The notes under the pieces were generated by a model. The model worked only from the letters and a program-made list of their open reading frames with translations. It ran no database searches and was not told where the DNA came from. A stretch of DNA of 64,000 nucleotides from assembly GCA_003243965.1 (NCBI GenBank), contig QHBO01000017.1:124001-188000 (forward strand), written 5' to 3'. This document shows positions 25,398 through 34,277 of the stretch, in pieces. Source of the stretch: Chloroflexota bacterium. GTDB lineage: Bacteria; Chloroflexota; Limnocylindria; QHBO01. Each line of letters begins with the position of its first letter. Position 1 is the first letter of the stretch. The position numbers and the translations under genes are program-made.

Positions 25398-27350
25398 TCA
25401 GGGCTTGACGACGCTGATCCTGGTCGACCAGTTGGCGAGCGCGCCGCGGGTGTCCCCGCACTTGAAGCCCGAGGCAACCCATGCCTTGAGCGTGCACGAC
25501 TGCGCGATGTACTCGTTGGCGATGAAGATCGAGTCGCCCACCGCCTGCGCCGCCCCGTAGTCGCCCCACCGCGTGCGCGGCGGGTTGCCCACGAAGGCCT
25601 TGTAGCCGGTGAATCCGTCGTCCGGTCCCACTCCGGCCGCGGCCACCTGGACGTCGCCGACGCCCGACGCGTTGACCGTGGCGTAGCCGGCGCTCGGGTA
25701 CCAGCTATGGCCGAAGATGCTGAAGCCGAGCACCCCCCGGCCGGTGCTGGTGATCGCCACCGTGGGCATCGTCAGGTCGCTGTTGGCCAGAGCCAGCCTG
25801 GCATCGGTCTTCACGCTGGCCCGGATCACGCCGTTGGCGATCCACGGCTTGACCACGTAGTAGGCGATCCCGGCCTCTCGCTGGCCGCCGACCGCCACGG
25901 CCGTGCCCAGCGCCCCGTACAGCAGGCCCCCCGCGTAGGCGGTCTGCTGCATGCGGGAGTCGAGGGAGTCGGGATGAGACAGCTTCTCGTTGTGCTTCGG
26001 CTCACCGGCGGCGTCGAAGAAGTACGTCCAGCAGCCCTTGCCGAAGGGCGTCACCATCTTCTTGTCGTTCAGGCACTCGCGCAGCGGTGCCGGACCGGGC
26101 TTCTGGTCGACCAGAGGCGGCATCGAGTACCGCTTCACCGCGAGCTGGGTGTTGCTCAGACGCAGCGCCGGGGCGCCGGTGGTCAGCGACCGGGTATTCG
26201 TCACCGCCCAGGCGATGACGGTGCTCGAGGAGCCGTTCCCGTTGGCCTCGGGCGCGGCGTTCGAGCTGAGGAAGTACTCGGTCCCGTTCGCCTCGGCCGA
26301 CCACTGGCTGTCGGGCGAGATCGCCGGCCAGACGGTGAAGCCGGGGTTCCCGGACACCATGCGCGGGGTGTTCATGTGCACCATCCGGACCCACGTCGCG
26401 CCGGAGGCGAGCTGCGCCTTGCTGAAGGCGTAGATATTCGCGCTCTGGAATGCCGGTCCGAAGAAGTCGTACTCGTTGGTGCTGATGTAGAGGCCGTACG
26501 CATCCGCGCCGATGTGGGGGTAGTCGGGGAAGCAGGCGCGCGGGTTGGTGACGCCGGCCCCGGTGCTCGTCCCCGGGTTGCAGCGATGGTTGGGGGTGCC
26601 CTGCGTGCCATCGTTCTGTGCCGGCACGCGGTAGATGTTCCAGTCACCGCGCGGATCGGACGTCCTGCTGACCGCGATGTCGATCGTGCTGCGGCCGGTG
26701 TTCGCGCCGGTCGAGGGGACAACCTCGAGGGTGAAGATCACGAAGTAGAAGCGCTGCGTGGCCGCGTCGTACAGGCAGATCGGGTCGATCACGTCCGGGC
26801 CGATCGCGCCGGTGGTCCGGTTGATGGCGGCCGGATAGCCGAAGAAGGTGTTCAGGTCGATCACCGGGCCGGCAGGGGCGCCCGCCGTGGTGTAGACCCG
26901 CATCACGCTGTTGACGCCCTCGACGACCCATCCGTTGCCGACACAGAGCGCCTGGTCTGGGGGCTCGAGCGACCACTGGTTGCCGTTGTTCGCGTAGCGC
27001 TGGTCGTGGAAGTTCAGGCCTTGCCAGCTGCGGGTCAGGTTGGCGTTGTTGCCGGACAAAGCCGCAGAGCCCGCGGCATCGGCCGGACCGGTTGCTGACG
27101 TCCCGCCCGCCAGCGGCCGTGACGAGGGGCGAAGCTCGCGCGAGCGCGGACTCACTGCGGCCGCGGATGACATGGCGCGCGCGGCCGGCCGGGTCGTACC
27201 GGCCCTGGCGATCAGCCGCGTCACCGAGCTCGGCGCGGCCGCGGCGGACGGCTGTGCACCGCGACCGGCCGCGCTGGCCGGGATCGCGGAGAAGAGGCTG
27301 ACAATCAACGTTACGACGACTGCCGGAACGATGCCTCTGCGAGAACGCAT
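25398..27350 (-). CDS. Large secreted protein, probable beta-propeller, function unknown
   Basis: 650 aa from the ATG at 27350, which has a good GAGGTG site 4 nt upstream. A signal peptide (MRSRRGIVPAVVVTLIVSLF, cleavage after ASA) is followed by an Ala/Ser/Arg-rich linker (~30-90). Then comes a ~550-residue Trp/Tyr/Asn-rich domain with repeated strand-like segments (WSLEPPDQALCVGNGWVVEG, DPICLYDAATQRFYFVIF, FPDYPHIGADAYGLYISTNEYD). The even spacing of hydrophobic strands suggests a sialidase-like or NHL-like propeller. Several Cys (e.g. SCTLKAWVASGFKCGD) may form disulfides. No catalytic motif is recognised. Confidence 0.7.
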   Translation of the reverse strand: MRSRRGIVPAVVVTLIVSLFSAIPASAAGRGAQPSAAAAPSSVTRLIARAGTTRPAARAMSSAAAVSPRSRELRPSSRPLAGGTSATGPADAAGSAALSGNNANLTRSWQGLNFHDQRYANNGNQWSLEPPDQALCVGNGWVVEGVNSVMRVYTTAGAPAGPVIDLNTFFGYPAAINRTTGAIGPDVIDPICLYDAATQRFYFVIFTLEVVPSTGANTGRSTIDIAVSRTSDPRGDWNIYRVPAQNDGTQGTPNHRCNPGTSTGAGVTNPRACFPDYPHIGADAYGLYISTNEYDFFGPAFQSANIYAFSKAQLASGATWVRMVHMNTPRMVSGNPGFTVWPAISPDSQWSAEANGTEYFLSSNAAPEANGNGSSSTVIAWAVTNTRSLTTGAPALRLSNTQLAVKRYSMPPLVDQKPGPAPLRECLNDKKMVTPFGKGCWTYFFDAAGEPKHNEKLSHPDSLDSRMQQTAYAGGLLYGALGTAVAVGGQREAGIAYYVVKPWIANGVIRASVKTDARLALANSDLTMPTVAITSTGRGVLGFSIFGHSWYPSAGYATVNASGVGDVQVAAAGVGPDDGFTGYKAFVGNPPRTRWGDYGAAQAVGDSIFIANEYIAQSCTLKAWVASGFKCGDTRGALANWSTRISVVKP

Positions 27351-27567
27351 GCAACACCTCGTGGATCGGGAATGGGCACGATGGGCACGATGGAGGCTCA
27401 GCGAGGGGGCCCGGTCAGCGCACCAAAGGCAACTCTCCTCCCTGATTGACGCGCTCGAGCAGGCATGTTGGGCGAGCTCAGCTGCGCCGGCGCGGCAGGT
27501 GTACCACGCTCGACGGCCACAGCGCAATGGATTCCGGCGCGGATGACCGCAGATCGGCAATGGTGTT

Positions 27568-27596
27568 GACCGCCCGCACCAGGTAGACGGGCGGTC
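27568..27596 (-). terminator. Hairpin downstream of aspS/secreted-gene junction
   Basis: Perfect 9-bp arms (GACCGCCCG at 27568-27576, complement at 27588-27596) with an 11-nt loop, 8 nt after the aspS stop. It fits a terminator of aspS, again without a U-run. The remaining ~215 bp up to the secreted-protein start show no gene and no clear promoter. Confidence 0.6.
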
Positions 27597-27603
27597 GGGG
27601 CCG

Positions 27604-29400
27604 CTACCGCGCCGCGGCGTCGACGAGGCGCAGCCCGACCTCCTCGAGCTGCACGTCCGTCACCGGCGAGGGGGCTCCCATCAGCAGATCGCTCCCGGAC
27701 TGGGTCTTGGGGAAGGCCATCACTTCGCGGATGTTCTCCTGATCGGCAAACAGGGCTGCCCATCGGTCGAGACCGATGGCGATCCCGCCGTGCGGCGGGG
27801 CACCGTACTCGAGCGCCTCCAGGAGTGCGCCGAACTCGTCTCGCATCCGCTCGGTCGTGTGCCCCATCAGGCGGAACGCGCGTTCCAGGACTTCGCGACG
27901 GTGGATCCGGATCGAGCCGCCGCCCAGCTCCCATCCGTTCAGCACGATGTCGTACTGCTGCGCGTGCACGCTGCCCGGATCGGACTCCAGACGGTCGGCC
28001 TCCTCCCAGACCGGGGCGCTGAACGGGTTGTGTGTCGCGTCCCAGCGGGCGAGGGCGGCGTCCCAGGTGAACATCGGGAACCGGTGAACCCACACGTAGG
28101 CGAGCGTGTTCGGGTCGCGCAGCCCGAGCCGGTTCCCCATCTCCAGTCGCAGTCGACCGATCGCCCCCGCCGCCCGGGGTCGATCGGCGTCGGCAACCAT
28201 CAGCAGCAGGTCGCCCGGCTCGGCCTCGGTCGCCTCGATCATGCCTCCCGCCGCGACGTCGAGGAAGCGGGCCGCCGGGCCGCGCAACGTGCCGTCCGCC
28301 TCGACCGCGAGGTGTACCAGTCCCCCCGCGCCGTTTGCGCGCGCGACGTCCTGCAGCTCATCGAGCTCACGGCGCGAGTAGCCGGCGCATCCCGCTGCCC
28401 GGAGGGCGAGCACCGCACCGCCGGACACGATGGCATCGCTGAACACGCGGAATGCCGTGTCGCGCACCGCATCGGTCACGTCGACCAGCTCCATGCCGAA
28501 GCGGATATCGGGCTTGTCCGATCCGTAGCGGGCGATTGCCTGGTCATACGTGAGGCGCGGGATCGGGGTTGCGAGGATCGGCCGATCCGGGAGGGTGTCG
28601 CGTGTCACGTCGAGCACGATGCGCTCGACCGTCTCCATCACGTCGCGCTCCGACACGAAGCTCATCTCCAGGTCGAGCTGGGTGAACTCCGGCTGCCGGT
28701 CGCCGCGCAGGTCCTCGTCGCGGAAGCAGCGTGCCAGCTGGTAGTAGCGGTCGTAGCCGGCGACCATCAGCAGCTGCTTCAGCACCTGCGGAGACTGGGG
28801 CAGCGCGTAGAAGCGGCCGGGTTGGAGCCGGCTCGGAACGATGAAGTCCCGCGCCCCCTCCGGGGTGCTGCGGATCAGGGACGGCGTCTCGATCTCGACG
28901 AAGGCATCGGCCTCGAGCCTGCGGCGGATCGAGCTGGCGAGTCGCGCCCGCAGCAGCATCTGCGATTGCATCTGCGGCCGGCGCAGGTCGATATATCGGT
29001 AGCGCAGGCGGTGCGCCTCATCGAGCCCCTCCTGCTCCTCGTTGACGTAGAACGGCGGGACGCGGCTCGGGTTGAGCACCTCCAGCTCGTCGACCGCAAC
29101 CTCGATCGCGCCGGTCGCAAGGTCAGGGTTGGCGGTGCCGGCGGGCCGCTCGCGGACGACGCCGCCAACCGCGATCACCCATTCGCTCCGCACCGGGTCC
29201 GCGTCCGCATGGGCGGCGGGTGACTGCTGGGCGCTGGTGACCACCTGGGTCAGGCCGTAGCGATCCCGCACGTCGAGGAAGGTGAGGTGGCCGTGATCCC
29301 GGCGGCGGTGGACCCAGCCCGCGAGCCGCACCCGCTGGCCGATCTGCCCAGGACGCAGCTCGCCGCAGGTGTGCGTGCGCATCGACTGGCTGAGCGGCAT
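27604..29400 (-). CDS. aspS: Aspartyl-tRNA synthetase
   Basis: 598 aa, the bacterial long form. An N-terminal OB anticodon-binding domain (GWVHRRRDHGHLTFLDVRDR) is followed by the class II core (motif 2 YQLARCFRDEDLRGDRQPEFTQ split around the Arg, motif 3 GIAIGLDRWAALFADQENIREV) with the bacterial GAD insertion between ~290 and 420. His31 is present; in other bacteria this residue is a marker of non-discriminating AspRS, which also charges tRNA-Asn. That is inference only. TACCAT lies 9 nt before the ATG. Confidence 0.96.
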   Translation of the reverse strand: MPLSQSMRTHTCGELRPGQIGQRVRLAGWVHRRRDHGHLTFLDVRDRYGLTQVVTSAQQSPAAHADADPVRSEWVIAVGGVVRERPAGTANPDLATGAIEVAVDELEVLNPSRVPPFYVNEEQEGLDEAHRLRYRYIDLRRPQMQSQMLLRARLASSIRRRLEADAFVEIETPSLIRSTPEGARDFIVPSRLQPGRFYALPQSPQVLKQLLMVAGYDRYYQLARCFRDEDLRGDRQPEFTQLDLEMSFVSERDVMETVERIVLDVTRDTLPDRPILATPIPRLTYDQAIARYGSDKPDIRFGMELVDVTDAVRDTAFRVFSDAIVSGGAVLALRAAGCAGYSRRELDELQDVARANGAGGLVHLAVEADGTLRGPAARFLDVAAGGMIEATEAEPGDLLLMVADADRPRAAGAIGRLRLEMGNRLGLRDPNTLAYVWVHRFPMFTWDAALARWDATHNPFSAPVWEEADRLESDPGSVHAQQYDIVLNGWELGGGSIRIHRREVLERAFRLMGHTTERMRDEFGALLEALEYGAPPHGGIAIGLDRWAALFADQENIREVMAFPKTQSGSDLLMGAPSPVTDVQLEEVGLRLVDAAAR

Positions 29401-29409
29401 GGGACCGGT

Positions 29410-29415
29410 ATGGTA
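29410..29415 (-). promoter_or_regulatory. Possible -10 box for aspS
   Basis: TACCAT on the minus strand, 9 nt before the ATG. The match to consensus is moderate, but the spacing and lack of a Shine-Dalgarno match other operon heads here. The same hexamer at the same distance precedes rel. Confidence 0.35.
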
Positions 29416-29444
29416 CCCGGCCGACGGGGAGGATCGGAGCCTGC

Positions 29445-30767
29445 TCAGACCCCGGGGACCGCCCGCGGCGGCTGCTGTGCTGTGCCGCTGACGGCTGCGG
29501 GGACGTCGGCCAGGCGAAGCTCCTGCTGCTCCCCGGCGACGAGGTCCCGAAGGACGACCACCGTCCGCTCGCCCACCTCCCCGGCCGAATCATCCGGCAG
29601 GATCACCGCCCACCGGGCGCCGATCCGGGCCGCCGAGTCGATCTGTCGGCCGAGCCGGCGCTCGCTTCCGTCGGCACGCACCGCCAGACCCGCGTCCCGC
29701 AGCCAGGAGGCCGCCGCGAGCCGGGCTCCCAGGCTGGTGCCCTCGCGCCCAAGCAGCGCGAGCAGGGCGGAGCGTGTGGTGAGCGAGGTGTCGCCCTGGT
29801 CCGCGAGCGCCAGGAGCGTGCGGTCGAGGCCGATCCCGACGCCGATCGCCGGGGTCGGCGACCCGCCGAGCAGCTCGACCAGCCCGTCATAGCGACCGCC
29901 GCCGCCGAGCGCCTGCTGCTGCCCCTCACGTCCGGCGACGAAGAACTCGAAAGTGGTGCGGGTGTAGTAGTCGAGGCCGCGCACCAGGCGGTGATCGATG
30001 GCATACGCGATTCCCTGCCGGTCGAGCAGCTCGCACACCGCGCGGAAGTGCGCGCGGCACCGGTCACACAGGTGGTCCACCGCGCGCGGGGCGCCGGCGG
30101 CCAGCTCGGGTTCGAGCAGCTTGTCGTCGAGCACGCGCAGCGGGTTGACCGCCAGCCGGCGGCGCGAGTCGTCGGTCAGGTGCTCGAGCCGCGCACCGAA
30201 GTAGCCCACCAGGGCCGCACGGTACCCGGGTCGGCACGCGGCGTCGCCGATGGAGTTGAGGTGCGCAACCACGTTGCGCAGTCCGACCTCGGCGTAGAAG
30301 CGCCCCGCGAGCTCGATGACCTCCGCGTCGACCATCGGCCCAGGGTCGCCGATGACCTCGACGTCCCACTGGCTGAACTGGCGGTAGCGACCCGCCTGCG
30401 GCCGGTCGTAGCGGAACATCGGCCCGATCATCCACAGCCGCAGCGGACCGGGGCGGACCTGCAGGCCGTGCTCCAGATACGCCCGGACGATGCCCGCCGT
30501 CGGCTCGGGCCTGAGCGCCCACTCGGCGCGCTCCTCGTCGCTGCCCCTCGCTCCGGACACGCGGAACATCTCCTTCTCGACCGCGTCGGAGGACTCCCCG
30601 AGGCCCCGGGCGAAGAGCTCGACCGGTTCAAAGAGCGGTGTGTCGATCCGCTCGAAGGCATACCGCTCCGACAGCCCGGCGGCGATCCGTTCCAGGCGAC
30701 TCCAGGCAGGGCCCTCGTCGGGAAGGAGATCGCGCGTGCCCCGTGGAGCCGCAAGTCGATCGGTCAT
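29445..30767 (-). CDS. hisS: Histidyl-tRNA synthetase
   Basis: 440 aa from the ATG at 30767; the reading frame stays open upstream into rel, but residues before MTDRLAAPRGTRDLLPDE are not HisRS. Class II motif 1 region (ERIDTPLFEPVELFARGLGE), motif 2 (MFRYDRPQAGRYRQFSQWDVE), His-specific LVRGLDYYTRTTFEF and motif 3 (AIGVGIGLDRTLLAL), then a C-terminal anticodon-binding domain. The usual RPEGTA reads RPEPTA (Gly to Pro). TACACT lies 7 nt before the ATG. Confidence 0.95.
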   Translation of the reverse strand: MTDRLAAPRGTRDLLPDEGPAWSRLERIAAGLSERYAFERIDTPLFEPVELFARGLGESSDAVEKEMFRVSGARGSDEERAEWALRPEPTAGIVRAYLEHGLQVRPGPLRLWMIGPMFRYDRPQAGRYRQFSQWDVEVIGDPGPMVDAEVIELAGRFYAEVGLRNVVAHLNSIGDAACRPGYRAALVGYFGARLEHLTDDSRRRLAVNPLRVLDDKLLEPELAAGAPRAVDHLCDRCRAHFRAVCELLDRQGIAYAIDHRLVRGLDYYTRTTFEFFVAGREGQQQALGGGGRYDGLVELLGGSPTPAIGVGIGLDRTLLALADQGDTSLTTRSALLALLGREGTSLGARLAAASWLRDAGLAVRADGSERRLGRQIDSAARIGARWAVILPDDSAGEVGERTVVVLRDLVAGEQQELRLADVPAAVSGTAQQPPRAVPGV

Positions 30768-30774
30768 CGGGCGC

Positions 30775-30780
30775 AGTGTA
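30775..30780 (-). promoter_or_regulatory. Predicted -10 box for hisS (leaderless)
   Basis: TACACT with 7 nt to the hisS ATG and no Shine-Dalgarno. The start point would coincide with the ATG. No good -35 is visible. Confidence 0.45.
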
Positions 30781-30847
30781 CCGGCGCCCTGGGGCGCCGC
30801 AGCACCTTGCGGTCGGTCAGCCGGCGAGGTAGAGGAGCGCGGCGATG

Positions 30848-30872
30848 ACAGAGGGCGGGATCGGCCCTCTGT
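30848..30872 (-). terminator. 9-bp hairpin downstream of rel
   Basis: Arms ACAGAGGGC (30848-30856) and GCCCTCTGT (30864-30872) with a 7-nt loop, 30 nt after the rel stop. It probably ends the rel transcript before the hisS promoter. The short T-run is on the plus-strand side only. Confidence 0.6.
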
Positions 30873-30901
30873 TTCCCGGCCGATCTTGCGGCCGACGGTC
30901 G

Positions 30902-33118
30902 TCAGCGAACGTCGCGGGTCACCGAGGTGACATCGCGCAGGCGCTCGATCCGCGACAGCACCCGAGAAAGCTGCTGCAGCGACGTCACCTTGAGGGTGGC
31001 GGAGATCGTGGCGCTGCCATCGGGATGGGTGCCGACCGAGGCGGCCACGATGTTGACCTTGTGCTCGGCGACCACGTTCGTCACCTCGTTCAGCAGTCCG
31101 GCCCGATCGAGCGCCTCGATGCGAACCGTGATCGGGTAGGTCTGCTGTCCGGCGATGTCCCATTCCACGTCGATCAGGCGCTCGATGTCCTTCTCGCTGA
31201 GGACCGATGGGCAGTTCGCGCGGTGGACGGTGACACCCTTGCCGCGGGTCACGTAGCCGGTGATCTCGTCGCCGGGGATCGGTGAGCAGCACTTCGCGAA
31301 GCGCACCAGCAGGTCGCCCACGCCCTTGACCCGAATGCCCACCGTCGTCGGCGCGGCCGGCGGGGCCACCTCGGGCAGCGCGATGGCCACGTCGTCGTGG
31401 ATCTCGAGCTTGCTGACCACCGAGGCCGGTGAGATGGCGCCGTAGCCGATCGCGGCAAAGAAATCGTCGAGCTCACGGAAGCGGTGCTGGGCCGAGATCT
31501 CCGCCAGCTTATCGGCATCGACGCTGCTCAGCGTCTCGTGCGCCAGCCGGCGCAGCTCCCGGTCGAGCAGATCCTTGCCCTGCGCGATGTTCTCGTCGCG
31601 CTGCTGCCGCTTGAACCAGGCGCGGATCTTCTCGCGCGCATGGCTGGTGCGCACGATGTTCAGCCAGTCCCGCGACGGCCCGTGAGCGGCCTTGGTGGTC
31701 ACCACCTCCACGATGTCGCCGTTGTGGAGGTGGTAGTCGAGCGGCACGAGCCGATTGTTGACCTTGGCGCCGATGCAGCGGTGGCCGACATCGGTATGGA
31801 TCCGGTAGGCGAAGTCGAGCGGCGTGGCTCCGGCGGGCATGTCCTTGACGTCGCCCTTGGGGGTGAAGACGAAGACCTGGTCCTGGAAGACGTCGAGCTT
31901 GACGCCCTCGACGAACTCGGTGGCGTCGCTCACCTCGCGCTGCCAGTCGATGAGTTGCCGCACCCAGGCGAGCTTCTCGTCATAGCGACGGTCGCCTCGG
32001 CTCCCCTCCTTGTATCGCCAGTGCGCGGCGATTCCCGCCTCCGCCAGCTCGTGCATCTGGCGCGTCCGAATCTGGACCTCCAGCGGCTTGGTGTCGGGCC
32101 CGATGACCGCGGTGTGCAGCGACTGGTACATGTTGGCCTTGGGCATCGCGATGTAGTCGTCGAACTGGCCGGGGATCGGCCGCCAGATGGAGTGCACCAC
32201 GCCCAGCGCGGCGTAGCAGTCCTTCACCTGGTCGACGAGCACGCGGACCGCGTGCAGGTCGTAGATCTCGTTGAACTCGGCGCCCTTGCGCTCCATCTTC
32301 TTGTAGATGCTGTACAGGTGCTTGGGACGCCCGCTGATCTCGGCCTCGATGCCGACCTTGGCGAGCTCCTTGCGCAGGATGCCGATCGACCGGTTCACGA
32401 ACGACTCCCGCGCCCGGCGCCGGTCGGCGAGCATCTCGACCAGCTTGCGGTAGGCGTCCGCCTCGAGGACCTTGAAGGAGAGATCCTCGAGCTCCCACTT
32501 CATCTGCCAGATGCCCAGCCGATGCGCGAGCGGCGCGTAGATCTCCATCGTCTGACGCGCGATCCGCTGCTGCTTGTCGGGCGGGAGGTACTGGAGCGTG
32601 CGCATGTTGTGGAGCCGGTCGGCGAGCTTGATGATCACCACCCGAACGTCCTCGGCCATGGCCATGAACATCTTCCGGATGTTCTCCGCCTGCTGCTCTT
32701 CCATCGAGCGCGCGGAACCGAACTTCGAGAGCTTGGTGACCCCGTCGACCAGTCGCGTCACTTCGCGCCCGAATCGCTTCTCGATGTCGGCAAGCGTGAA
32801 GTCGGTGTCCTCCGGGACATCGTGGAGCAGTCCGGCAGCGATCGTCTCGGCGTCCATCTGCAGCGCGGCCAGCTCATTGGCGACCGCCAGCGGATGACTG
32901 ATGTACGGCTCGCCGGAGGCCCGCAGCTGGACTTCGTGGGCGCTCAGCGCGACCGAGTACGCCCGCTCGATGAGCCCGACGTTGATCGATGGCCGATGCG
33001 ATTGCGCCTCGGCCACGAGATCCTGCAGGGTGAGCACGTGCGACGCCGCGTCTGCCGAGCGGGTGATGCGCTGGACGACCGCCGCGGGCGCCGCGCGGAG
33101 GCGCGCGAGCTGGCTCAT
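30902..33118 (-). CDS. rel: RelA/SpoT-family (p)ppGpp synthetase/hydrolase
   Basis: 738 aa, the full long-RSH layout. The HD hydrolase domain has the HDxxED box in AGLLHDVPEDTDF. The synthetase domain has EIYDLHAVRVLVDQVKDCYA, MYQSLHTAVIGP and EVQIRT. TGS (FTPKGDVKDMPAGATPLDFA), zinc-finger/helical and C-terminal ACT (ALDRAGLLNEVTNVVAEHKV) domains follow. It makes and degrades the stringent alarmone. The charged motif that reads R-x-K-D in most bifunctional Rel enzymes here reads QFDD, like the acidic motif of synthesis-only RelA. TACCAT lies 9 nt before the ATG. Confidence 0.95.
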   Translation of the reverse strand: MSQLARLRAAPAAVVQRITRSADAASHVLTLQDLVAEAQSHRPSINVGLIERAYSVALSAHEVQLRASGEPYISHPLAVANELAALQMDAETIAAGLLHDVPEDTDFTLADIEKRFGREVTRLVDGVTKLSKFGSARSMEEQQAENIRKMFMAMAEDVRVVIIKLADRLHNMRTLQYLPPDKQQRIARQTMEIYAPLAHRLGIWQMKWELEDLSFKVLEADAYRKLVEMLADRRRARESFVNRSIGILRKELAKVGIEAEISGRPKHLYSIYKKMERKGAEFNEIYDLHAVRVLVDQVKDCYAALGVVHSIWRPIPGQFDDYIAMPKANMYQSLHTAVIGPDTKPLEVQIRTRQMHELAEAGIAAHWRYKEGSRGDRRYDEKLAWVRQLIDWQREVSDATEFVEGVKLDVFQDQVFVFTPKGDVKDMPAGATPLDFAYRIHTDVGHRCIGAKVNNRLVPLDYHLHNGDIVEVVTTKAAHGPSRDWLNIVRTSHAREKIRAWFKRQQRDENIAQGKDLLDRELRRLAHETLSSVDADKLAEISAQHRFRELDDFFAAIGYGAISPASVVSKLEIHDDVAIALPEVAPPAAPTTVGIRVKGVGDLLVRFAKCCSPIPGDEITGYVTRGKGVTVHRANCPSVLSEKDIERLIDVEWDIAGQQTYPITVRIEALDRAGLLNEVTNVVAEHKVNIVAASVGTHPDGSATISATLKVTSLQQLSRVLSRIERLRDVTSVTRDVR

Positions 33119-33127
33119 GGGAGCCCG

Positions 33128-33133
33128 ATGGTA
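33128..33133 (-). promoter_or_regulatory. Possible -10 box for rel
   Basis: TACCAT, 9 nt before the ATG, no Shine-Dalgarno in between. Identical hexamer and spacing to the aspS site. The consensus match is moderate. Confidence 0.35.
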
Positions 33134-33179
33134 GCACGCGATCCGCCGCGACCCGGCACTCCGGGGAGACGCCGCGCCG

Positions 33180-34277
33180 TCAGTCGGGGCTCTGCGCGGG
33201 GCCGGTCCGTCTCAGCAATCCGAGGCGAGCCCTCTGGGCGAGCGCGTAGGCCGGCAGCCCGACCCGGATCAGGGCGTCGACCGGGGCGCGCAGCGGCAGG
33301 TCGCGGGCCCCGACGTATTCGACCTCGCTTCCGCCGAAACCCTCCTTGAACTGGCGAATTCCGCCGGTCGCCAGGCCCCACATGTCGTAGGTGGTGAGGC
33401 CCTGCTGCCGCAGGTCGGTGATCGCCGCCCACTTGAGCAGGTAGTTGGCCCGGGACGCTGCGCCGGCGGGCGTCATGCCGCCGTAGGCCTCCACCGCACG
33501 GTCACCGCACGTGAAGTGGAAGAGCGCCGCGACCCGCTCGCCGCCGAGAGAGGCAAATGACAGCCGGCAGCGGCCGGTCGGTGCAAACAGGCGCCAGACC
33601 CGCTCGTAGTAGTGCGGAGCACGGGCCACGAACCCGGCGCGTTCGGCAGTCAGGCGGTAGATCCGATTGAAGTCGGCGAGTGCGGCGGCCACGCGGTTCG
33701 GCGCTGCCTCGTTCTCGATCCGCTCGATCACCACCCCGGCGCGCTCCGCCTTGTTGACGTACTGGCGGTGCTTGCGTCGCATCTGGCTTCGCAGCTCGTC
33801 TTCGGAGCGGGTCAGGTCCACGACCCGGGTGCGCGGCGGCTGCACCTTGTCGGCGGCGCGCCATGGGGCGGCGAGCAGCGCTGCCCCGTACGGCTCGGAC
33901 GGGCCTACCTCGGGATCGGCGCGGAGGGTGGCGATGCGCTCCTCCCGGCCGAGGCGGCGCAGCGCGGCCACCAGCGCGTCCCGGACGGCGGGGTCATCGA
34001 ACGCTCCCAGCGGCCCACGCGGCGCGTAGCCGAGGTGCCACCCCAAGAGCGGGATCGGCCGGACGAGGATCTGGACGCCCGCCACAGGGCTCTCCCGATC
34101 GGCTCCGATCGCGAGCCGGACGGGGCGCCACCCGCCGGCGGCCCGCAGCTCGCCCCACTCCCACAGCTGGGGGAAGGCGTGGTACGGCGCGCGCTCGACG
34201 AAGCGGTTCCATCGGTCCCGGTCGGACTCGCGCCAGGCGCGAAGCTCCGGACCACTTGCGTCAGGACTGTCGGTCAT
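33180..34277 (-). CDS. FemAB-family aminoacyltransferase (first copy)
   Basis: 365 aa. It consists of two GNAT-like halves: LRAWRESDRDRWNRFVERAP...FPQLWEWGELR at the N-terminus, the central SQMRRKHRQYVNKAERAGVV, and the C-terminal YGGMTPAGAASRANYLLKWAAI with WGLATGGIRQFKEGFGGSEVEYVG. These are FemX/FemAB signatures. Such enzymes move an amino acid from aminoacyl-tRNA to the lipid II side chain, building interpeptide bridges. The gene overlaps the murE stop by 17 nt and is the last in the topA-xerC-murJ-femAB-murE operon, which supports a wall role. Which amino acid is used cannot be told. Confidence 0.85.
   Translation of the reverse strand: MTDSPDASGPELRAWRESDRDRWNRFVERAPYHAFPQLWEWGELRAAGGWRPVRLAIGADRESPVAGVQILVRPIPLLGWHLGYAPRGPLGAFDDPAVRDALVAALRRLGREERIATLRADPEVGPSEPYGAALLAAPWRAADKVQPPRTRVVDLTRSEDELRSQMRRKHRQYVNKAERAGVVIERIENEAAPNRVAAALADFNRIYRLTAERAGFVARAPHYYERVWRLFAPTGRCRLSFASLGGERVAALFHFTCGDRAVEAYGGMTPAGAASRANYLLKWAAITDLRQQGLTTYDMWGLATGGIRQFKEGFGGSEVEYVGARDLPLRAPVDALIRVGLPAYALAQRARLGLLRRTGPAQSPD

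Noticed and set aside
30768-31292. Extended hisS start inside rel
   Set aside because: The extra residues are frame-shifted rel sequence; HisRS homology begins at 30767.
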